Source: an uncultured Alphaproteobacteria bacterium (lineage in GTDB: Bacteria; Pseudomonadota; Alphaproteobacteria; HIMB59; GCA-002718135). From it: a stretch of 64,000 nt of DNA. Positions within the stretch are counted from its first letter, which is position 1. Each line of letters starts with the position of its first letter. The position numbers and the translations under genes were made by a program. Below are positions 7,908-15,294 of the stretch, one piece after another. The notes under the pieces are model-generated. The model worked only from the letters and a program-made list of their open reading frames with translations. It ran no database searches and was not told the origin of the DNA. The stretch covers positions 1 to 64,000 of the forward strand of contig CACMKW010000004.1 in assembly GCA_902614395.1 (NCBI GenBank), written 5' to 3'.

Positions 7908-8046
7908 TGAAGTTAAAAATTAATTAAATTTATAAAAATTTAATATTCCATTAATCTATTTGTAAACAATAAAATTTAAATGTTTCTTACCACTCACAGT
8001 ATTATTTCCTCCTGCTAATTACCAATAATTGTGAGTGGGATTAATT
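7848..8046 (+). repeat. Direct repeat copy A (arsC 3' end plus intergenic hairpin region)
   Basis: About 199 bases running from inside the arsC 3' end to just past the hairpin. It matches copy B at 10860-11056 almost throughout, with scattered substitutions and tiny indels. Landmarks shared by both copies are the gaagtaagagattcaatttt start, ttataaaaatttaatattc, aaaatttaaatg and gtgagtgggatta. The two copies bracket the three-gene lipid cassette. Confidence 0.9.
7990..8038 (+). ncRNA. Candidate hairpin RNA, copy A (CCTCCT loop)
   Basis: CCACTCACA (7990-7998) pairs with TGTGAGTGG (8030-8038). Inside this ATTATT (8001-8006) pairs with AATAAT (8024-8029). The loop holds CCTCCT (8008-8013), complementary to Shine-Dalgarno sequences. 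A T-rich stretch follows, as in a terminator. Copy B keeps the outer stem with an A-U to G-U change. It could be a small RNA, a terminator, or both. No known family is recognised. Confidence 0.45.
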
Positions 8047-8069
8047 TTTTATTTCTCCTTTTTCGAGTA

Positions 8070-8087
8070 CTTTAACAATTGTTTAAC
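8070..8087 (+). promoter_or_regulatory. Putative Pho box upstream of the acyltransferase gene
   Basis: CTTTAAC-AATT-GTTTAAC, a 7-4-7 direct repeat about 31 bases before the ATG at 8119. It resembles the TTGTAAC sites before phoB and pit, with T in place of G at the third base. Moderate match only. Confidence 0.4.
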
Positions 8088-8118
8088 ATTATAAAATTAA
8101 GAATTTAAAGTAAATTTT

Positions 8119-8961
8119 ATGAAAATTAATAAACCAGCGCTTACCTTTTCTAACTCCGAAGTTAATCCTGTTGGAAAGATTATTATTCAATTAACCGAAT
8201 TGGGAACGGGTAAAATTAAGTTACGTAAGTTGTATGAGGATTATTTAAGAGAAAATTTACCTCCAGAGAATTTTTGGCATGATGCAATTGAAAGATTAGG
8301 TCTCCGTATTCAGACACATTATCATTCTAAAAGTAATATTCCTAAAAATGGCAAACTTGTAGTAATCGCTAACCATGCATTTGGAATAGCTGATGGTCTT
8401 ACAATATGCTCTTTAATTAGTAAAATTAGACAAGATTACAAAATTATTACGCATAAAGTTTTACAAGGAGCAGATCTTATTAAGAATAAAATTATTCCTC
8501 TTGATTTTTCAAAAAATAGAAATGCTTTAATAAATAATATCGCTGCACGTAAAGAATGCGAAGAACACTTGAGAAATAATGGGGCACTAATCATTTTTCC
8601 ATCAGGATCAGTTTCAACGAAACCAAAATTAAAAAAAGGAATCAAAGCAATAGATCGTGAATGGAAACAATTTACTTCAAAAATAATAATGAAAACTCAA
8701 TCACCTGTCCTCCCAATTTTTTTTGAAGGACAAAATAGCGAGCTTTTTCATGTTGCTGATAAAATTGGGCAAGTCTTTCGATATTCTTTAATGATATATG
8801 AACTTAAAAGAAGAATGGGAAAAAAAATTGATGTTCATATTGGACAAAGAATACCCTTTGAAACCATAAAAGAAATTGGCAATCTTATTGAGATTACAAA
8901 ATTTTTAAGGAATAGCACTTATAGATTAGATCCAAGTAATAAAAACTCAATATTTAATTAA
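8119..8961 (+). CDS. PlsC-like lysophospholipid/glycerolipid acyltransferase
   Basis: A 280-aa acyltransferase of the PlsC/LPLAT superfamily. The catalytic His-Asp motif appears as NHAFGIADG (H86, D92), in the wider H-x5-D spacing of hemolysin/OlsA-like acyltransferases, and FPSGSVS near residue 157 matches the later conserved FP-G block. It is the first gene of the cassette that continues with the phospholipase and glycosyltransferase. A likely role is acyl transfer in making or repairing phosphorus-free membrane lipids (ornithine or glycolipids) under phosphate limitation. This is inferred from neighbours. No OlsB-like N-acyltransferase is visible beside it. Confidence 0.7.
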   Translation: MKINKPALTFSNSEVNPVGKIIIQLTELGTGKIKLRKLYEDYLRENLPPENFWHDAIERLGLRIQTHYHSKSNIPKNGKLVVIANHAFGIADGLTICSLISKIRQDYKIITHKVLQGADLIKNKIIPLDFSKNRNALINNIAARKECEEHLRNNGALIIFPSGSVSTKPKLKKGIKAIDREWKQFTSKIIMKTQSPVLPIFFEGQNSELFHVADKIGQVFRYSLMIYELKRRMGKKIDVHIGQRIPFETIKEIGNLIEITKFLRNSTYRLDPSNKNSIFN

Positions 8962-8966
8962 TACTT

Positions 8967-8995
8967 CTGTAAAAAAAAAATTTAGTTAATGTAAT
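8967..8995 (+). promoter_or_regulatory. Possible Pho half-sites upstream of plcP copy 1
   Basis: CTGTAAA (8967-8973) and ATGTAAT (8989-8995) start 22 bases apart, two turns of the 11-base Pho repeat, in the 78-base gap before plcP. Intervening sequence is A/T rich, so chance matches are easy. Confidence 0.3.
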
Positions 8996-9039
8996 TGAAA
9001 TAAAATTTTAACAAATTCTTTCTATTATTTATTAATAAA

Positions 9040-9846
9040 ATGAAAGATCAGCAATCAGTTTCATATTATAGAACTATATGGATATCTGATCTTCATCTTG
9101 GAACAGAAAATAGCAAGAGTGAAATGCTTCTTGAATTTTTGAGATCAACAGATTCAAAATATTTATTTTTAGTTGGCGATATTATTGATGCATGGAGAAT
9201 GAAAAAAAAAATTTATTGGCATCAAACTCATAATGACATTATCCAGAAGATTTTGCGTAAAGCAAGAAAAGGTACAAAAGTAATATTTATCCCAGGTAAT
9301 CATGACGAACTTGTGAAAAGTTACACAAGTTTTTCACTAGGGAATATATCAATAAAAAATAAGTTTACACACAAATTAGCTGATGGAAGAAATGCCCTTG
9401 TTTTACATGGTGATGAATTTGATGCAGTTATATTAAACGCTAAATGGCTGGCAAGTATTGGGTCATCTCTATACGAATTTATATTAAAGTTGAATAACTA
9501 TCTAAATTTTGTCAGAAGAAAACTAGGTCTATCTTATTGGTCATTATCTCAATTTCTCAAAAATCAAACAAAAAGAGCCACGAATTTTATTTCTAACTTT
9601 GAGTTTGCCGTATCTGATAGTGCTAAAAGAGCAAATGCTGATGTTGTTGTGTGCGGCCATATTCATAAGCCCATTATAAAAAAATTAAATGGAGTTTTAT
9701 ATTGCAATGATGGTGATTGGGTTGAGAGTTGTTCTGCGCTAGTGGAAAATAATGAGGGACAATTATCCCTTATTGACTGGTCAATTGAAAGAGAAAAAAT
9801 TTTTCAACATAAACATAACAAACTAGCAGAAAGTGTATTAGTGTGA
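9040..9846 (+). CDS. plcP: PlcP-like metallophosphoesterase (phospholipase C for lipid remodelling), copy 1
   Basis: Calcineurin-fold metallophosphoesterase of 268 aa. Metal ligands are clear: SDLH (D17, H19), GD (D47), GNHDE (N87, H88), HGDEFD (H123) and GHIH (H207, H209). This family, related to the LpxH UDP-diacylglucosamine hydrolases, includes PlcP of rhizobia and marine bacteria, which removes phospholipid head groups under phosphate starvation to release diacylglycerol. The glycosyltransferase overlapping it by four bases is the partner expected to glycosylate that diacylglycerol. This pairing makes PlcP more likely than LpxH. A paralogue at 16286 is identical at roughly two residues in three by eye. 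Confidence 0.8.
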   Translation: MKDQQSVSYYRTIWISDLHLGTENSKSEMLLEFLRSTDSKYLFLVGDIIDAWRMKKKIYWHQTHNDIIQKILRKARKGTKVIFIPGNHDELVKSYTSFSLGNISIKNKFTHKLADGRNALVLHGDEFDAVILNAKWLASIGSSLYEFILKLNNYLNFVRRKLGLSYWSLSQFLKNQTKRATNFISNFEFAVSDSAKRANADVVVCGHIHKPIIKKLNGVLYCNDGDWVESCSALVENNEGQLSLIDWSIEREKIFQHKHNKLAESVLV

Positions 9847-10838
9847 AAAAATTAGCGATCATTACCGATGCTTGGCTTCCCCAAGTTAATGGTGTGGTAA
9901 ATACATACCAACATATTAATCCATTTTTAAAACAAAAGTATCAAATTGAAGTACTCCACCCAATGATGTTTACTAATTTTAGTTATCCTTGGTATAAGGA
10001 AATAAAAATAGCAATTAATACAAAAAAAATAACAGAAAAATTTTTTGGTGATTATGATCCAGATGTTATACATATTGCCACTGAAGGACCAGTTGGAATT
10101 GCGGGGAAAAAATTCTGTGAGAATAATAAGTTGAGATATACAACCTCTTTTCATACGAGATTTCCAGAATATATAGAGCAAAGAATAATGATACCAAAAA
10201 TAATTGGGTACTCTTTTTTAAAAAATTTTCATAAAAATGCATGTAATGTATTGGTCCCAACAATATCTATGCGTAACGAATTAACTAAATATCAATTTCA
10301 AAATCTTAAAATTTGGTCAAGGGGAGTTAATACTGAATTATTTAATCCTTTAAAAAGAAAAAAGGGAATGAAAAAGTATATTGTTTACATTGGTAGGGTT
10401 TCATTAGAAAAAAACATCGAAGCGTTTTTAGAAATAAGAACTAAGATGCATAAAATTGTTGTTGGAGATGGTCCAGAAAAGCAACGATTACAAAATAAAT
10501 ATCCATATGTGTCTTTCGTTGGGATGAAAAAAGGTCAAGACCTAGCAAACTATTATGCAAATGCTGAAGCATTGGTATTCCCATCCAAAACAGATACATT
10601 TGGAAATGTAATTTTAGAGTCTTTAGCCTCTGGCACACCAGTGGCTGCTTACCCAGTAACAGGTCCTAAAGATATTTTAAAAAACTCATTAATTGATAGC
10701 CTTGATAATAATATTGAAAACTCACTTAATAAAGCCTTAAAGATTGATAGAAAAGATTGTAGAAAATTTGCAATGCAATTTACTTGGGATAAATGTGCAA
10801 ATCAATTTCTATCAAATGTTGTAAATGCAAAAAATTAA
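9843..10838 (+). CDS. agt: GT4 glycosyltransferase, Agt-like (glycolipid synthesis), copy 1
   Basis: Cytosolic or membrane-associated GT4 (RfaG-like) glycosyltransferase of 331 aa. The N-terminal TDAWLPQVNGVV segment and the C-terminal nucleotide-sugar site, with YIGRVSLEKN, VGDGPE and FPSKTDTFGNVILESLASGTPVA split across it, are typical. In marine bacteria a GT4 enzyme paired with PlcP (Agt) adds a sugar or uronic acid to diacylglycerol to make glycolipids that replace phospholipids. It starts with GTG at 9843, overlapping the plcP stop, so the two are coupled. Repeat copy B follows its stop. A second copy is at 15295. Confidence 0.75.
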   Translation: MKKLAIITDAWLPQVNGVVNTYQHINPFLKQKYQIEVLHPMMFTNFSYPWYKEIKIAINTKKITEKFFGDYDPDVIHIATEGPVGIAGKKFCENNKLRYTTSFHTRFPEYIEQRIMIPKIIGYSFLKNFHKNACNVLVPTISMRNELTKYQFQNLKIWSRGVNTELFNPLKRKKGMKKYIVYIGRVSLEKNIEAFLEIRTKMHKIVVGDGPEKQRLQNKYPYVSFVGMKKGQDLANYYANAEALVFPSKTDTFGNVILESLASGTPVAAYPVTGPKDILKNSLIDSLDNNIENSLNKALKIDRKDCRKFAMQFTWDKCANQFLSNVVNAKN

Positions 10839-10859
10839 TTTTAAAATTATAGTTACTAA

Positions 10860-10921
10860 GAAGTAAGAGATTCAATTTTCAAAAATTGAAGGAACTAAAA
10901 AATTTATTTGAAAACCAATAA
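10860..10921 (+). pseudogene. arsC 3'-end remnant
   Basis: About 60 bases corresponding to the last ~20 codons of arsC (7848-7907), from gaagtaagagattcaatttt through aactaaaaaatttatttga to the old stop region. No start or upstream arsC sequence is present. It carries substitutions relative to the intact gene. It is a duplication scar and not a functional gene. Confidence 0.8.
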
Positions 10922-11000
10922 ATTAAAAAATTAGTTTAATTTATAAAAATTTAATATTCTATTAACACGTCTGTAAAAAATAAAATTTAAATGCTTCTTA

Positions 11001-11049
11001 CCACTCGCAGTATTATTTCTTCCTGCTTATGTCCAATTATTGTGAGTGG
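11001..11049 (+). ncRNA. Candidate hairpin RNA, copy B
   Basis: CCACTCGCA (11001-11009) pairs with TGTGAGTGG (11041-11049) using one G-U pair where copy A has A-U. The loop contains CTTCCTGCT in place of copy A's CCTCCTGCT. Lying between convergent agt and ppk genes, it might simply end both transcripts, but pairing retained through substitution suggests an RNA structure under selection. Confidence 0.4.
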
Positions 11050-11064
11050 GATTAAATTCTATTT

Positions 11065-13164
11065 TCAAATTTTTAAATTAGACTTAGCTCTAGATTTGAG
11101 TTTTGCTGAACCCCTCCCAGACAAGCTTGGATTTTTGATAAAAAAATTGTGAGAGGAAAATTTTTTCTCTTTGCTTGATATTTCTTTTTTCTGATAATTG
11201 CCATTACTTAACATTTGCCAAGAATTTGTATTATCTGTCATACTGGCAATTAAGATCTGATTTAATATTTGTTCATGTACAGTTTCATTTTCAATAGGAA
11301 TAAATGTTTCAACCCGCCTATCTAGATTTCTTTGCATTAAATCGGCAGAAGAAATAAACAAGATATTTTTTCTATGAGGGAATTTATGACCATTATAAAA
11401 ACAATATATTCTCGTATGTTCTAAAAAACGACCAATTATGCTTTTAACAACTATATTTTCTGATAGATTTTCTTTACCAGGTATTAGAGAGCAAATTCCT
11501 CTTATTAACAATTCAATTTTTACATTTTTTTGAGATGCTTTATAAAATTCATCAATAATTTGTTTATCAACAAGAGCATTACACTTACATACTATTCCAG
11601 ATGGTTTATTTTTTCCAGCATTTGTAATTTCATTTCTAATTAGTTCATTTAATTTGTTTCTTGCAGTTATTGGAGAATATACTATTTTTTTTATTGTGGT
11701 TGGTTCTGAATAACTAGTTAAATAATTAAACATTTTTGCAGCATCATTTGTTAATGTTTTGTCACAGGTGAAGTAAGATAAATCCATATAAACTCTTGCA
11801 TTTCTTGGGTGATAATTACCTGTTCCATAATGTGCGTAATTTACAACAGAATTCATTTGCTTCCTTGTTACAAGTGTAATTTTTGCATGAGTTTTCATAT
11901 CAATATTGCCAAAAACAACTTGCGCTCCAGCTAATTCTAATTCTTTTGCCCATTTTAAGTTACGCTCTTCATCAAAACGTGCTTGCAACTCTATAATGAC
12001 AGTTACTAATTTTCCTTTTTGTGCTGCTCTAACTAAACTTGCTTCTATTGGTGAGTCATCAGTAGTTCGGTATAAAGTATGTTTTATTGATAAGACTTTT
12101 GGGTCATCTGCAGCTTGATCAATAAACTGAGTCACTACTTCAAAAGATTCAAAAGGGTGATGAATAACAATATCTTTATTTGCTATAGCTTTAAAATAAT
12201 CATTTTTAAAATCTTTAATTCTTTCAGGAAATCGTACCTTAAATTTTGGAAAAAATAATTTTTTAAAATCTTTCAAAAAAATTGACTCTATACTCGAAAG
12301 ATTAACGGGTATTGGCAGTTTATATGTATTTACATCCTTATAGTTAAGTTTTTTATTTATGAATTTAATTAAGTGACTAGATATACTTTCATCAAAATCA
12401 ATTCTTATTACCTCTTGTCTTCTTCTCTCAAAAATAGCTTTTTGAAATACTAAAAATAAATCTTCTCCCTCACCACCTAATTCTAATTCACTATTCCTAA
12501 TTGGTCTAAAAACACCTTTATCCAAAACCCTATCACACTGGAAAATTTCTTTTAGAGAAATAAGTAGGGCTGTCTCCATAGATACAAAACGTGTTTTTTT
12601 ACCAGGTAATTTAATAAATTTTTCTAATCCCTCTGGCACTCTCAGTATTCCATAAAAAGTTTTTTTATTATTCATTAAACGACATACTAAGGTTGTTTCT
12701 TTATTTGGTATAAAAGGAAATGGGTGAGATGGATCAATAATAATTGGCGTTAAAACTCCCCAATTATTTTCTTCTAAATAATTTTTAATAAATGTTTTAT
12801 CTTTTGTTTTCAGTGTTTTTTCTACATCTATATGGATTTTGTTTTCTGAAAGCTCTCTTAGTAAATCTATCCATATTGATTTTATATTTGAAATCATCTT
12901 CGATGTTTCTTTATCTATCAGCTTGAGTTGTTGTTGTGGTGTTAATCCATCAAAACTTTTATTTCGTGAAAATTTTTGAACATTCAATCCTGCTACTCTA
13001 ACCATAAAAAATTCATCTAAATTAGAGAATGCTATTGATAAAAATCTAACCCTTTCTAAAAGTGGAATTTTACTATCAGATGTCTGACTTAAGACTCTTT
13101 CATTGAATTTTAGCCAAGACAATTCCCTGTTTGCATAGTTATAAGCGGTATTTTTTTTTAACAT
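11065..13164 (-). CDS. ppk: Polyphosphate kinase 1
   Basis: PPK1 of 699 aa, which makes inorganic polyphosphate from ATP through a phosphohistidine. The N-terminal ELSWLKFNERVL block is characteristic, as is the catalytic THAKITLVTRKQ segment followed by YAHYGTGNYHPRNARVY. Near the C terminus the RGICSLIPG and LDRRVETFIPI blocks complete the family pattern. The basic tail after about residue 670 is lineage-specific. The SixA-like phosphatase is upstream on the same strand and the exopolyphosphatase is divergent, so synthesis and breakdown of polyphosphate sit together. It converges on the first lipid cassette across repeat copy B. Confidence 0.95.
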   Translation of the reverse strand: MLKKNTAYNYANRELSWLKFNERVLSQTSDSKIPLLERVRFLSIAFSNLDEFFMVRVAGLNVQKFSRNKSFDGLTPQQQLKLIDKETSKMISNIKSIWIDLLRELSENKIHIDVEKTLKTKDKTFIKNYLEENNWGVLTPIIIDPSHPFPFIPNKETTLVCRLMNNKKTFYGILRVPEGLEKFIKLPGKKTRFVSMETALLISLKEIFQCDRVLDKGVFRPIRNSELELGGEGEDLFLVFQKAIFERRRQEVIRIDFDESISSHLIKFINKKLNYKDVNTYKLPIPVNLSSIESIFLKDFKKLFFPKFKVRFPERIKDFKNDYFKAIANKDIVIHHPFESFEVVTQFIDQAADDPKVLSIKHTLYRTTDDSPIEASLVRAAQKGKLVTVIIELQARFDEERNLKWAKELELAGAQVVFGNIDMKTHAKITLVTRKQMNSVVNYAHYGTGNYHPRNARVYMDLSYFTCDKTLTNDAAKMFNYLTSYSEPTTIKKIVYSPITARNKLNELIRNEITNAGKNKPSGIVCKCNALVDKQIIDEFYKASQKNVKIELLIRGICSLIPGKENLSENIVVKSIIGRFLEHTRIYCFYNGHKFPHRKNILFISSADLMQRNLDRRVETFIPIENETVHEQILNQILIASMTDNTNSWQMLSNGNYQKKEISSKEKKFSSHNFFIKNPSLSGRGSAKLKSRAKSNLKI

Positions 13165-13224
13165 AATTTTTTTTTATATTTTTTAGGTATAAAAAAAACA
13201 TGTTCATAAAAAATTCATATTTCT

Positions 13225-13683
13225 TTAATAATTTTTATTTTTTGGTTTTAAAATTTTATCAATAGTCCAGCTATTTTTAAAGGATATTATAGCAAAAGCA
13301 CAGGTTGGAAAATGTTCAATATTTGAATTACATAAAATATTAATTGACTCTATCAAACTAGGGTTGTGTCCAATGATAAGAGTATTTTTTTTTAATTTTT
13401 TAATTTTTCTTACAAGTATATTTGATGGACATTCATAAATATCGTTATCAATTGTAAATTTTACTGAGCGATCAAACGAGTTAGAAATTATATTATATGT
13501 GCTAGTTGTTCTTTTAGAAGGAGAACATATTATCTGACCAATTTGAAATTTTCTTTTATCTAATATTTTAGAAAATTGTTTTGCATTTCTCATACCTCTT
13601 TTATTGAGAGGTCTATCAATGTCATCAAGCTCTAAATTATCCCAACTAGATTTGGCGTGACGTAATAAATAGACTTGTAGCAT
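13225..13683 (-). CDS. SixA-like histidine phosphatase
   Basis: A 152-aa member of the histidine phosphatase superfamily. The catalytic RHAKSSW sits at the N terminus (R8, H9), followed by DRPLNKRG, SPSKRTTSTY and IGHNPSL with the second histidine, all as in SixA-type phosphohistidine phosphatases. It precedes ppk on the same strand with a 60-base gap and starts 32 bases from divergent ppx. PPK1 works through a phosphohistidine, so a functional link is possible but unproven. It may instead act on a phosphotransfer protein, as E. coli SixA does. Confidence 0.8.
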   Translation of the reverse strand: MLQVYLLRHAKSSWDNLELDDIDRPLNKRGMRNAKQFSKILDKRKFQIGQIICSPSKRTTSTYNIISNSFDRSVKFTIDNDIYECPSNILVRKIKKLKKNTLIIGHNPSLIESINILCNSNIEHFPTCAFAIISFKNSWTIDKILKPKNKNY

Positions 13684-13715
13684 TCGAGTTTAATACTTTA
13701 GATGTATACATTTCC

Positions 13716-14621
13716 ATGGCTAAAAAGAAAAATAAAAATCCCATAACAGTTATTGATCTAGGCTCTAATACATTTAGACTAGTTATATACGCGCAAGCTA
13801 TTCATCCTTTTCCAATACTTTATCAAAAAAGAGAATTCTTAAAATTAGGTGAAAGTATTAAAATAGGTAAACTCCCATCGATAAAAATAAAAGAAGCTAT
13901 AAAATGCTTAGAAGAATATATTAAGATTGCAAAAGATTATGAGTCCTCAGATATTCATATAATTGCAACGGCCGCAATTCGTGAAACAATAAATGGAAAA
14001 GAAATTATTGAACCCTTCAAGAAAAAAAAGTCAGTTAGAGTAGAAGTGCTCTCACCAAAAAATGAGGCTAAATGCGGATCCCTAGGTGTAATTAGTTCAA
14101 TAAAAAATCCAATCGGTTTAGTTGCTGACTTGGGAGGTGGAAGTTTAGAACTTAGTACTATAAAAAATGAAAACATACTTGAAACTAAAAGTTTAAAAAT
14201 TGGCATCTTAAGAAGTGAATCTGATATGTACAAGACTACTAAAATTAAATTTGATAATTTTTTATTTTCTAAATTTAAAAACCAATCTCTTAAATTTTCT
14301 AAAAACGTAGGAAATATTTATGTTATTGGAGGCATGTGGCGCAATCTTGCAAAACTTCATTTGCACCTAAATGGAATCAAGAAAAATAAATTACATGGGT
14401 ACATGATACCATTTTCAGAGTTAGAAATATTTTATCACAAATTATACTCTATGGAAAAAAAACAAATTCAAAAATTGAATGTTGTCCAACCCAATCGATT
14501 AGATAAATTAAAATTATCTACATATATTTTATTTAGCCTTGCTTCATTTTATAACATTAAAAATATTATTTTTGTAAGATATGGAATCCGTGAAGGCTAC
14601 TTGTACAATATGTTGAACTAA
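13716..14621 (+). CDS. ppx: Exopolyphosphatase / Ppx-GppA family phosphatase
   Basis: Ppx/GppA enzyme of 301 aa, corresponding to the two-domain core without the C-terminal HD-like domain of E. coli Ppx. The actin-like ATP-fold motifs are visible: VIDLGSNTFRLVIY at the N terminus, ATAAIRE in the middle, and ADLGGGSLEL for the phosphate loop. It removes terminal phosphates from polyphosphate and may also hydrolyse pppGpp. It is divergent from the SixA-ppk unit. Its stop overlaps the end of the convergent aquaporin-like gene by four bases. Confidence 0.88.
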   Translation: MAKKKNKNPITVIDLGSNTFRLVIYAQAIHPFPILYQKREFLKLGESIKIGKLPSIKIKEAIKCLEEYIKIAKDYESSDIHIIATAAIRETINGKEIIEPFKKKKSVRVEVLSPKNEAKCGSLGVISSIKNPIGLVADLGGGSLELSTIKNENILETKSLKIGILRSESDMYKTTKIKFDNFLFSKFKNQSLKFSKNVGNIYVIGGMWRNLAKLHLHLNGIKKNKLHGYMIPFSELEIFYHKLYSMEKKQIQKLNVVQPNRLDKLKLSTYILFSLASFYNIKNIIFVRYGIREGYLYNMLN

Positions 14622-15274
14622 TTTTTAAAAAACAATCTAACAATAACTGTAGCAATAAGAGCACCAATAATCTGAGCTAAAATAAAACCTAGAACACTTG
14701 ATGGACTTATCCCACTAAAGCTATCTGTAAACATTCTTCCTATAGTTACTGCTGGATTTGCAAAACTTGTTGATGAAGTAAACCAATATCCTGCGGTAAT
14801 AAATAGAGCTACACCAATAGCTATTCTTTCCTTGTTTACCTCTTTTAATATAAAAATAGTTAATAATAATCCAACAGTTGCAATTATTTCTGAAAAGAAT
14901 TTAAATACCCCAACTCTTTCATTGAGTGACCATTCAATTATAGGATATTCAAAATACCAATTTGCAGTTAAACAACCAAATATACCAGCAATAATCTGAG
15001 TAAAAATAAAAATTATTCCGTAATTAATAGGAATATTTTTTTGGATAATATCACTTAATACAACAGCAGGATTAAAGTACGCTCCTGAGATATTAATAAA
15101 CATAGAAATAATTACATATAAAATGGCACCTGTTGCGATAGTGTTTCCTAGTAATATTATACCAAGGTCATTTGACATTAACTCTCCCATAATTCCACTA
15201 CCTACAACTGTTAGTACAAGAAAATATGTCCCGATAAATTCTGCTAGTATTTTTTGTCTTAAAGAAAATGTCAC
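14618..15274 (-). CDS. MIP-family channel, AqpS-like (possible arsenite or glycerol channel)
   Basis: Major-intrinsic-protein channel of 218 aa with six membrane segments and both selectivity loops: FNPAVVL in the first half and ANPAVTIGRMFTDSFSGI in the second. The second motif and its context resemble AqpS proteins found in rhizobial ars operons, where the channel lets arsenite leave the cell after ArsC reduction. An ArsC gene is 6.7 kb away in the same phosphate region. A plain water or glycerol channel remains possible. It lies 20 bases downstream of the second glycosyltransferase on the same strand, likely one transcript. Confidence 0.75.
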   Translation of the reverse strand: MTFSLRQKILAEFIGTYFLVLTVVGSGIMGELMSNDLGIILLGNTIATGAILYVIISMFINISGAYFNPAVVLSDIIQKNIPINYGIIFIFTQIIAGIFGCLTANWYFEYPIIEWSLNERVGVFKFFSEIIATVGLLLTIFILKEVNKERIAIGVALFITAGYWFTSSTSFANPAVTIGRMFTDSFSGISPSSVLGFILAQIIGALIATVIVRLFFKN

Positions 15275-15294
15275 TATAAAATTACCCTAAATAA

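Larger units (their letters stand above)
10860..11056 (+). repeat. Direct repeat copy B (arsC 3' remnant plus hairpin region)
   Basis: About 197 bases matching copy A at 7848-8046. Its first 60 bases copy the 3' end of arsC but sit after the glycosyltransferase with no arsC body, so they are a non-coding remnant. The remaining part holds the same A/T-rich lead and hairpin. It fills most of the 226-base gap between agt and the convergent ppk gene. Confidence 0.9.

Noticed and set aside
7985..8038. On the minus strand the hairpin loop reads AGCAGGAGGAAA, an ideal ribosome site
   Set aside because: The following frame gives only a very short peptide and copy B breaks both the site (AGGAAG) and the start, so a gene is unlikely. 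The loop is better explained on the plus strand.
7908..8118. tRNA or known riboswitch in the arsC-acyltransferase gap
   Set aside because: No cloverleaf, T-arm GTTCGA sequence or known aptamer pattern. The structure is a single long hairpin.
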